A stretch of 64,000 nt of DNA from Nonomuraea spiralis (lineage in GTDB: Bacteria > Actinomycetota > Actinomycetes > Streptosporangiales > Streptosporangiaceae). Below the pieces are notes generated by a model that ran no database searches, was not told where the DNA came from, and saw only the letters and a program-made list of their open reading frames with translations. The translations under genes were made by a program, and so were the position numbers. The DNA lies in assembly GCF_014648435.1 (NCBI RefSeq), contig NZ_BMRC01000004.1:434001-498000 (forward strand), read 5' to 3'. This document shows, in pieces, positions 8,771-16,015 of this stretch (positions are counted from its first letter, which is position 1; each line of letters begins with the position of its first letter).

Positions 8771-9510
8771 GCCTGCTGACCATCGAAGGGGTGTGGAAGA
8801 ACTTCCACGGCCACAGCGTGTTGCGCGGGATCGACCTTGAGGTGCAGCCGCACGAGGTGGTCAGCCTGATCGGCCCGTCCGGATCGGGCAAGTCCACGCT
8901 CCTGCGCTGCGTGAACCTGCTGGAGACCGTGGACGACGGTTCGATCCACCTCGACGGCCAGGAGATCACCGACCCCCGCGTGGACGCGGACGACGTACGC
9001 AAGCGGCTCGGCATCGTGTTCCAGGCGTTCAACCTGTTCCCGCACATGACCGTGCTCGACAACGTCACGCTCGCGCCCCGTCAGGTGCTCAAGACGCCCA
9101 AGGCGCAGGCCGAGGAGGAGGCGCGCGAGCTGCTGGCCAGGTTCGGCCTGGCGGCCAAGGCCGGCGCGTACCCCGACCAGCTCTCGGGTGGTCAGCAGCA
9201 GCGGGTCGCGGTCATCCGGGCGCTGGCCATGCAGCCGAGGCTGATGTTGCTCGACGAGGTCACCTCGGCGCTCGACCCCGAACTGGTGCTGGACGTGCTG
9301 GGGATCATCAGGGAGCTCAAGGAGTCGGGCATGACGATGATCCTGACCACCCACGAGATGAGCTTCTGCCGCGACATCTCCGACACCGTGTGCTTCCTCG
9401 ACGGCGGGGTGCTGGTGGAGAAGGGCTCGCCCGAGAAGATCTTCGCCTCGCCGGAGCAGCCGCGGACCAGGGAGTTCCTGCGCAGCGTGCTCGATTCCGG
9501 GCGGCTCTAG
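8767..9510 (+). CDS. Amino-acid ABC transporter ATP-binding protein
   Basis: A 247-residue polar amino-acid importer ATPase. It has Walker A GPSGSGKS (residues 36-43), a Q-loop in VFQAFNLFPHMTVLDN, the signature LSGGQQQR, Walker B LMLLDE and a switch His in TTHEMSF. ATG 8767 overlaps the permease stop. It is the third gene of a compact binding-protein/permease/ATPase operon. Its end overlaps the convergent APC permease gene by 4 nt. Confidence 0.94.
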   Translation: MSLLTIEGVWKNFHGHSVLRGIDLEVQPHEVVSLIGPSGSGKSTLLRCVNLLETVDDGSIHLDGQEITDPRVDADDVRKRLGIVFQAFNLFPHMTVLDNVTLAPRQVLKTPKAQAEEEARELLARFGLAAKAGAYPDQLSGGQQQRVAVIRALAMQPRLMLLDEVTSALDPELVLDVLGIIRELKESGMTMILTTHEMSFCRDISDTVCFLDGGVLVEKGSPEKIFASPEQPRTREFLRSVLDSGRL

Positions 9511-10982
9511 CGGCGGTGGCGGCCCCGGCCGGGTTCGGCCGGGGTGTCCCGCGGGGCGGCGAGCAGGCTGTGGCGGCGGCCGTACAGGAGATAGACCAGG
9601 ACGCCGAAGGCCATCCACAGGATGAACCACGCCCAGGTGAGCACGCGCAGGTTGAGCATCAGCCAGAGCGTGGCGACCAGCGAGAGCGCCGGGAGCAGCG
9701 GCGAGAGCGGCACGCGGAAGCCGCGCTCCAGGTGTGGCATGCGGCGGCGCATCACGATCACCCCGGCCGCCACGAACAGGAACGCGAACAGCGTGCCGAG
9801 CACCACCAGCTCCTGCATGGTGAGCACCGGCACGAACTCGGCCAGCACGATCGCGATGAACCCGATCACCAGCGTCACCCGCGACGGCGTGTGGTACCTG
9901 CGGCTGACCGCGGCCAGCCCGCGCGGGATCAGCCCGTCGCGGGCCATCGAGAACAGCACCCGCGTCTGTCCCACGATCAGTACGAGGATCACGGTGGTCA
10001 GCCCGAGCACCGCTCCCGCGTCGATGACGTGCACCATCCAGTCGACGCCCACGGCACGGAACGCGCTGGACAGCGGCGCGTCCCCGGTGATCTTCGTGTA
10101 CGAGACCATGCCCACCATGACCAGCGCGACCGCGAGGTAGATGACCGTGGTGATCACCAGGCTGCGGATCATGCCCTTGGGGACGGACTTGGGCGCGTTC
10201 ACGCTCTCCTCGGCCGAGGTCGCGACGATGTCGAAGCCGATGTACGCGAACGCGATGGCCGAGGCCGCGGCGAAGATGCCGAACCAGCCGAAGGCCATGC
10301 TCTGCCCGGAGAAGACCTCCATGACGGTCTGGGGGCGTACGGACAGGGTCTTGGACGGGACGTAGAAGTCGCCGAAGTTGGCCACGTCGATGTGGGCCAG
10401 GCCCACGACGATGACCGCTCCGATGGCCAGCAGCTTGGCCGACACCATGATCCACAGGGCTCGCAGGCCGATCCGGGCGCCGAGGGCCACGATGCCCGTG
10501 AGCAGCACCAGGATGACCAGGACGAGGATGTTCTCCACGGAGTCGGCCATCGGCACCCGTACGCCGAAGTTGGTGACCGCCTTGACCGCGATGGCCGCCC
10601 ACGCCCTGGCCACCACCGCCGCGGCGAACTGCAGCTCAAGGATCAGCGCCCAGCCGATGACCCACGCCCAGACCTCGCCGAAGATGACGTACGTGAAGGT
10701 GTAGGCGCTGCCCGAGGTCGGCATCGTGGACGACAACTCGGCGTAGCACAGGCACGCGAGCAGGCACGCGATACCGGCGATCATGAACGAGAGGATCACG
10801 CCGGGACCGGCCGTGGTGTGGGCCTGCTCGCCGGCGACACTGAAGATGCCCGCGCCGATCATCACGCCGAGCCCGAGAACCACGAGGTCGGCCGGGCGGT
10901 AGACCTCGGCCAGGCTGTGGCGGGCGCCGGTGCGCAGGCCGGTCGCGTCTGACGGTGGCAGTCGTCGCAGAATCGTGGACAC
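9507..10982 (-). CDS. APC-superfamily cationic amino-acid permease
   Basis: A 491-residue secondary transporter of the CAT/YfnA type with about 12 to 14 helices. The substrate-site motif GVMIGAGIF is in helix 1, and conserved features include YAELSSTMPTSGSAYTF and FAYIGFDIVATSAEE. GTG 10982 gives the usual STILRRLPPS-like N terminus; the frame continues to 11039 without family support. It sits tail to tail with the amino-acid ABC operon (4-nt overlap), so two amino-acid uptake systems are adjacent. The specific substrate is unknown. Confidence 0.88.
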   Translation of the reverse strand: MSTILRRLPPSDATGLRTGARHSLAEVYRPADLVVLGLGVMIGAGIFSVAGEQAHTTAGPGVILSFMIAGIACLLACLCYAELSSTMPTSGSAYTFTYVIFGEVWAWVIGWALILELQFAAAVVARAWAAIAVKAVTNFGVRVPMADSVENILVLVILVLLTGIVALGARIGLRALWIMVSAKLLAIGAVIVVGLAHIDVANFGDFYVPSKTLSVRPQTVMEVFSGQSMAFGWFGIFAAASAIAFAYIGFDIVATSAEESVNAPKSVPKGMIRSLVITTVIYLAVALVMVGMVSYTKITGDAPLSSAFRAVGVDWMVHVIDAGAVLGLTTVILVLIVGQTRVLFSMARDGLIPRGLAAVSRRYHTPSRVTLVIGFIAIVLAEFVPVLTMQELVVLGTLFAFLFVAAGVIVMRRRMPHLERGFRVPLSPLLPALSLVATLWLMLNLRVLTWAWFILWMAFGVLVYLLYGRRHSLLAAPRDTPAEPGRGRHRR

Positions 10983-11105
10983 GGAACACCCCGCTCTGGG
11001 AACTCGCCCACTCTGTCTCACCACTCGGACGACGGGCAAGCACGGGACGGTTACGGTGACGCGGCCGCAGGCCGTCCGCGGGGGTAACGCGGCAGGTCGG
11101 GTCGG

Positions 11106-12407
11106 CTACGCTCCGGTCACGAGCCACGCCGTGCCGGCCGCGCGACGGCCGAGGGTGATCAGCCGGGCGACCATCCACACCCCGAGCGCGCACCAGAGCG
11201 CGACCAGGCCGAACCCGGAGGCCAGGAAGGCGGCGGGCAGGTACGCCAGCGTCGTCCACACCCCGGCCCAGGCCAGGTAACGCTGGTCGCCGGCGCCGAT
11301 GAGCACGCCGTCCAGCACGAACACCACCCCGCAGATCGGCTGGAACAGCGCGACCGGCCACAACACGGCCAGGAGCTCGCCGGTCACCGCCGGGTCGGCG
11401 CCGAACAGGCCGGGCAGCAGCGGCCTTGCCGCCACCACCAGCACGCCGAGCGCCAGGCCCGACCACAGGCCCCACTGCGTCATGCGCCTGGTCGCGGCCC
11501 TGGTGGCGGCCGTGTCCCCGGCGCCGAGCGAGCGGCCGGTGATGGCCTGGCCGGCGATCGCGATGGCGTCGAGGGCGAAGGCGAGCAGGTTCCACACCTG
11601 GCCGGCGATGGCGTACGCGGCCAGTTCCGCCTTGCCCATCCGGGTGGCGACGACGGTGCCCACGAGCAACACGATCCGCAGGCAGACCGTACGGATGAGC
11701 AGGGCGAACCCGGCCGTACCGGCCTGGCGGACGCCGGCGAGGTCGGGCATGAGCGGCGTACCGAGCCGGCGGGCGCCCCTGACCACCACGACCAGGTAGA
11801 CGGCGGCGCCCAGCGTCTGGGCCAGCGTGGTGCCCCAGGCCGACCCGGCGATGCCCCAGTGCAGCCCGAGCACGAACCAGGCGTTGAGCGCCGCGTTGAG
11901 CGCGAACGAGCCGACGGCCACCACCAGGGGCGTGACCGTGTCCCGAAGGCCGCGCAGCACCCCGGTGCCGGCCAGCACGACCAGCATGCCGGGCGCGCCG
12001 AGCAGGCTGATCCGCAGGTACGTCACGGCCTGCTCGGCCTGGTCGGGGCCGGCGCCGAACAGGTCCACCATGGCGGGCGCGAGCGGCCAGCCCAAGGCGA
12101 TGAGCGCGGCGCCGATGGCCAGGGCGAGCCAGATGCCGTCCACGCCGTTGCGCATCGCCCGCGCGTGGTTGCCCGCGCCGCTCTGCCGAGCCACGGACGC
12201 CGTCGTTCCGTAGGCGAGGAAGACGCAGAGGTTCACCAGCGTGGCCAGGACCGCGCCCGCCACGCCCAGCGCGCCCACGGCCGTGGTGCCGAGGCCGTGG
12301 CCGACGATGGCGTAGTCGGCGAGCAGGAAGAGCGGCTCGGCGACCAGGGCGCCGAACGCGGGCAGCGCGAGCCGCAGAATCTCCCGGTCCTGGGGTGTAA
12401 TGGGCAT
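11106..12407 (-). CDS. MATE-family (DinF-like) efflux transporter
   Basis: A 433-residue multidrug and toxin extrusion protein with about 12 helices in two homologous halves. It begins PQDREILRLALPAFGALVAEPLFLLADYAIVGHGLGT, diagnostic of the DinF/DNA-damage-inducible branch, and RSLGAGD lies in the second half. These antiporters export cationic or toxic compounds using Na+ or H+. It is divergent from dnaB, with a 286-nt shared intergenic region. Confidence 0.9.
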   Translation of the reverse strand: MPITPQDREILRLALPAFGALVAEPLFLLADYAIVGHGLGTTAVGALGVAGAVLATLVNLCVFLAYGTTASVARQSGAGNHARAMRNGVDGIWLALAIGAALIALGWPLAPAMVDLFGAGPDQAEQAVTYLRISLLGAPGMLVVLAGTGVLRGLRDTVTPLVVAVGSFALNAALNAWFVLGLHWGIAGSAWGTTLAQTLGAAVYLVVVVRGARRLGTPLMPDLAGVRQAGTAGFALLIRTVCLRIVLLVGTVVATRMGKAELAAYAIAGQVWNLLAFALDAIAIAGQAITGRSLGAGDTAATRAATRRMTQWGLWSGLALGVLVVAARPLLPGLFGADPAVTGELLAVLWPVALFQPICGVVFVLDGVLIGAGDQRYLAWAGVWTTLAYLPAAFLASGFGLVALWCALGVWMVARLITLGRRAAGTAWLVTGA

Positions 12408-12515
12408 TTGTCCATTATGGCCATTACACGGCGTGTCGAGCCAACTTTCTTTCCTCCACAGCCGGTGGACACTGTTTGCCCAGGTCGAGGGGTGATCGGT
12501 GGATATCCGGAACAG

Positions 12516-12591
12516 TTATCCCCAGGCTCGTCCACAGAGCTTTCACACCCTGGGCGCGATAGTGCACAGCTCACCCACAGCGTTGTCCACA
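12516..12591 (+). promoter_or_regulatory. DnaA-box-like cluster upstream of dnaB
   Basis: Three nonamers occur in 76 nt: TTATCCCCA (12516-12524), TCGTCCACA (12528-12536) and TTGTCCACA (12583-12591). The last is the exact box form preferred by GC-rich actinomycete DnaA. They lie 100-180 nt before the dnaB start in the dnaB/MATE intergenic region. DnaA control of dnaB is possible; the spacing is irregular and no AT-rich unwinding element is visible. Confidence 0.45.
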
Positions 12592-12693
12592 GGCCGCGTT
12601 GCCCTCGCGCGCCGAACCGGCGAAACTGTCACACCGGTCGACTACAAGTGGGGGTGGTGCGACCGCCTGCGAGGTTGTGTGCGAGGGGGCGCG

Positions 12694-15600
12694 GTGAGCA
12701 TTGACGAAGAGGGCGGCGGAGGCCCGGGATTCGAGCGCACGCCGCCGCACAACATCGAGGCCGAGCAGTCGGTGCTCGGCGGCATGCTCCTGTCGAAGGA
12801 CGCCATCGCCGACGTCGTCGAGATCCTGCGTTCCGACGACTTCTACCGTCCGGCCCACCAGATGGTCTACGACGTCGTCACCGACCTCTACGGCCGCGGC
12901 GAGCCCGCCGACGCGGTCACCGTCTTCGACGAGCTGCAGAAACGCGGCGAGATGGCCAGGGTGGGCGGCGCCGCCTACCTCCACACGCTCACGGCCGTCG
13001 TCCCCACGGCCGCCAACGCCGGCTACTACGCCAAGATCGTGCGCGAGCAGGCGATCCTGCGCCGCCTCATCGAGGCCGGCACCCGCATCGTCTCCTTCGG
13101 CTACGGCGGCCAGAACGAAGAGGTCGACGACCTCGTCGACCGCGCCCAGGCGGAGATCTACAAGGTCACCGAGCGCCGCACCTCCGAGGACTACGCGCCC
13201 CTGGCCGACATCATGCCGGGCGCCCTCGACGAGCTTGAGGCCATCGGCAGCCGCGGCGGCCAGATGGTCGGCGTGCCGACCGGCTTCCAGGACCTCGACC
13301 AGCTCACCAACGGCCTCCACCCGGGCCAGATGATCGTCGTGGCCGCCCGTCCCGCCATCGGCAAGGCGCTCGCGCTCGACACGCCGCTGCCCACGCCGAC
13401 GGGCTGGACCACCATGGGCGACGTGCGCGTCGGCGACCTCCTGATCGGGGCCGACGGCAGGCCCACGCGCGTGGTGGCGGCCACCGACGTCATGCACGGC
13501 CGGCCGTGCTACGAGGTGGAGTTCGGCGACGGCACGGTGATCCTGGCCGACGCCCAGCACCAGTGGCTCACCGACACGTGTGCGTCCCGCCGGCCGGATC
13601 GGCGGTCGTCCGCCCAGGTGCGCACGACGGAGGAGCTCGCCGCGACGCTGCGGTGCGACGATGCGGAGAAGCGGCTCGACCACGCCGTCGTCAACGCCCG
13701 GCCGCTGGACGTGCCCGACCGTGATCTGCCGGTTTCCCCGTACGCGCTGGGCGTCTGGCTGGGTGGCGGCGACGCGGACGGTGCACGGTTCACCACCGGT
13801 GATCCCGAGGTGACCGCCGAAGGGCTGCGGACGCTGGGGATGTCGGGGGACAGACACATCCCCGGTGAATACCTGCGCGCGTCCGAGGACCAGCGCAGGG
13901 AGCTCCTAGCGGGGTTGCTCGACGCCGACGGCCACATCAGCCCCCTCGGGACGGTCCGGCTCGCCGTCCCGAACCGCCGTCTGGCGGAGGGTGCCCGGGA
14001 GTTGATCCTGAGCCTGGGATACACGGCGTCCTGGACGTCCGAGCCGGCATCCGGACGGACCGAGGCTCATGTGGTCACGTTCACGCCTTTCGACAAGGTG
14101 TTCCGGTCGAGCCGGAAGAACGCCCAGGTGAACACCGACGCCCACCCCGGCACGACGTGCCGCGAGATCACCGATGTCCGCCCTGTGGCGTCGGTGCCGG
14201 TGCGGTGCGTGGAGGTGGACAACGCCGACCACCTGTACGTGGCAGGGCCCACTTGGATCCCCACCCACAACTCCACCCTGGGGCTCGACTTCGCCCGTTC
14301 CGCGGCGATCAAGCATGGGATGACCACCGTCATCTTCTCGCTGGAGATGTCCCGCAACGAGATCACCATGCGTCTGCTGTCCGCCGAGGCCAGGGTCGCC
14401 CTGCACGCCATGCGCTCCGGCATGATGGGCGACGACGACTGGACCCGCCTCGCGCGCCGGATGAGCGAGGTGGCCGAGGCGCCGCTGTTCATCGACGACT
14501 CGCCCAACATGTCGATGATGGAGATCAGGGCCAAGTGCCGGCGGCTCAAGCAGCGCAACGACCTGCGGTTCGTGGTCATCGACTACCTCCAGCTCATGAG
14601 CTCGCCGAAGAAGACCGAGAGCCGCCAGAACGAGGTCTCGGAGATCTCCCGTGCGATCAAGCTGCTGGCCAAGGAGCTGGAGGTGCCGGTCATCGCCATC
14701 TCCCAGCTCAACCGAGGTCCCGAGCAGCGTACGGACAAGCGTCCCGCGGTCAGCGACCTTCGTGAGTCCGGTTGCCTGACCGCCGCCACCCGGATCCTGC
14801 GCGCCGACACCGGTGCCGAGGTGTCGATCGGCGAGCTGCTGGAGAGCGGCGCGCGTGACGTCCCGGTGTGGTCGCTCGACGAACGGCTGCGGCTCGTGCC
14901 CCGGACGCTCACACACGCCTTCCCGAGCGGGGTCAAGGAGGTCTTCCGCCTGCGGCTGCGCTCCGGGCGTGAGATCGAGGCCACCGCGAACCACCCCTTC
15001 CTGACCTACGACGGCTGGCGTGCGCTGGGGGAGCTCGCCGCCGGGTCCCGGCTGGCGGTCCCGCGTCACGTACCGGCTCCCGAGCGGCTCAAGGAGTGGC
15101 CGGAGGCGGCGGTGGCCCAGGCCGCGGCACACGTCGGATCGCCGAGCCACGAGAGGTACGTTCCGGAGGGGGTCTTCGCCCTGCCCAAGAGGCAGATCGC
15201 GGTGTTCCTGCGGCACCTCTGGGCGAGCGGCGGATCCGTACGGTGGGACACGGACGGCGGCCAGTCGCGGCTCTCCTACGCCTCGGCGAGCCGCCGGCTG
15301 GTGGACGACGTGGCCCGGCTGCTGCTTCGGTTCAACGTGATGACGCGCGTGGAAGAGGTGCCGATGGGCGCCGACCGGCCCGGGTACACGCTGGTCGTCG
15401 ACGGCGTGGAGAACCAGCTCCGGTTCCTGGACGAGGTGGGCGTCCATGGTGAGCGGTCGGCGCAGGCGGCCTCGTCCGCCGGCAGGCTGCGGGAGATCAA
15501 GGGTGACACCAGCCTGGACACGATTCCCGCCGAGATCTGGGACCGTGTCCGCGGTGTCCTGTCGGAGCGCGGCGCGGCCCGGGTCGGCGGCGGCGCGGCG

Positions 15601-15981
15601 CGGGAACACGTACCGGGCCGGGCGCGGCTGGGCAGGGTGGCCTCGATTCTCGACGACGCCGACATGGACATTCTGGCGACGAACGACGTGTTCTGGGACG
15701 AGGTCGCCTCGGTCGAGAGCCTGGGCGAGCAGCCGGTGTTCGACGCCACGGTCCTGGGCACGCACAACTTCGTCGCCAACGGCATATCGGTGCACAACAG
15801 CATCGAGCAGGACGCGGACATGGTCATCCTGCTTCACCGCGAGGACGCCTACGAGCGGGAGTCGCCCAGGGCGGGGGAGGCCGACCTGATCGTGGCCAAA
15901 CACCGTAACGGCCCCACGGCCACGGTGACCGTGGCCTTCCAGGGCCATTACAGCCGGTTCGTGGACATGGCCCAGCACTGA
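12694..15981 (+). CDS. dnaB: Replicative DNA helicase DnaB, precursor with two inteins
   Basis: A 1095-residue precursor of the hexameric replication-fork helicase. Extein segments are residues 1-224, 527-693 and 1036-1095, giving a 451-residue mature protein. The N-terminal primase-binding domain (HNIEAEQSVLGGMLLS) is intact. Walker A (ARPAIGK/ST) is split by intein 1 between Lys224 and Ser527. Walker B is VVIDYLQLM, and the DNA-binding loop SDLRESG/SIEQDAD is split by intein 2. I chose GTG 12694 because GAGGGGG lies 5 nt upstream; the frame continues to 12499 but without DnaB-like sequence. The helicase cannot work until both inteins are removed, since each interrupts an active-site loop. 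Confidence 0.96.
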   Translation: MSIDEEGGGGPGFERTPPHNIEAEQSVLGGMLLSKDAIADVVEILRSDDFYRPAHQMVYDVVTDLYGRGEPADAVTVFDELQKRGEMARVGGAAYLHTLTAVVPTAANAGYYAKIVREQAILRRLIEAGTRIVSFGYGGQNEEVDDLVDRAQAEIYKVTERRTSEDYAPLADIMPGALDELEAIGSRGGQMVGVPTGFQDLDQLTNGLHPGQMIVVAARPAIGKALALDTPLPTPTGWTTMGDVRVGDLLIGADGRPTRVVAATDVMHGRPCYEVEFGDGTVILADAQHQWLTDTCASRRPDRRSSAQVRTTEELAATLRCDDAEKRLDHAVVNARPLDVPDRDLPVSPYALGVWLGGGDADGARFTTGDPEVTAEGLRTLGMSGDRHIPGEYLRASEDQRRELLAGLLDADGHISPLGTVRLAVPNRRLAEGARELILSLGYTASWTSEPASGRTEAHVVTFTPFDKVFRSSRKNAQVNTDAHPGTTCREITDVRPVASVPVRCVEVDNADHLYVAGPTWIPTHNSTLGLDFARSAAIKHGMTTVIFSLEMSRNEITMRLLSAEARVALHAMRSGMMGDDDWTRLARRMSEVAEAPLFIDDSPNMSMMEIRAKCRRLKQRNDLRFVVIDYLQLMSSPKKTESRQNEVSEISRAIKLLAKELEVPVIAISQLNRGPEQRTDKRPAVSDLRESGCLTAATRILRADTGAEVSIGELLESGARDVPVWSLDERLRLVPRTLTHAFPSGVKEVFRLRLRSGREIEATANHPFLTYDGWRALGELAAGSRLAVPRHVPAPERLKEWPEAAVAQAAAHVGSPSHERYVPEGVFALPKRQIAVFLRHLWASGGSVRWDTDGGQSRLSYASASRRLVDDVARLLLRFNVMTRVEEVPMGADRPGYTLVVDGVENQLRFLDEVGVHGERSAQAASSAGRLREIKGDTSLDTIPAEIWDRVRGVLSERGAARVGGGAAREHVPGRARLGRVASILDDADMDILATNDVFWDEVASVESLGEQPVFDATVLGTHNFVANGISVHNSIEQDADMVILLHREDAYERESPRAGEADLIVAKHRNGPTATVTVAFQGHYSRFVDMAQH
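13366..14271 (+). mobile_element. DnaB intein 1, class 3, in the P-loop
   Basis: A 302-residue intein (precursor residues 225-526) that begins with Ala and so lacks the usual Cys/Ser1 nucleophile. It has the class 3 triad: Trp291 two residues after block B His289, Cys505 in block F (VRCVEV), and Thr524 in the C-terminal THN. The +1 residue is Ser. It encodes a LAGLIDADG endonuclease: the second motif LLDADG (D410) is intact, but in the first (LGVWLGGGDAD) Gly358 replaces the expected Asp. It sits at the same P-loop site as the mycobacterial class 3 DnaB inteins. Confidence 0.9.
14773..15798 (+). mobile_element. DnaB intein 2, class 1, in the DNA-binding loop
   Basis: A 342-residue intein (precursor residues 694-1035) beginning Cys694 (CLTAATRI) and ending VHN, with +1 Ser: a classical class 1 element. 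Block B is ATANHPFLT; block F is FDATVLGTHNFVA. The endonuclease domain is eroded. Only the second LAGLIDADG helix is recognisable (FLRHLWASGGSV, with Gly846 where Asp is expected), and the first motif region seems deleted between about residues 795 and 825. Splicing should be retained while homing is probably lost. Confidence 0.88.
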
Positions 15982-16015
15982 CCGGTCCACGCCGGAGTGC
16001 CGGGCCAGGCGGCCA

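Noticed and set aside
8671..10602. A 643-residue minus-strand frame over the ABC ATPase and APC permease
   Set aside because: Low-complexity Arg/His/Gly translation in a shadow frame; both real genes are well supported.
13906..15990. A 694-residue minus-strand frame covering most of dnaB
   Set aside because: Codon-position GC pattern of the plus-strand gene leaves long antisense frames open; the translation has no domain and is His/Gly/Arg-rich. The plus frame encodes DnaB and its inteins.
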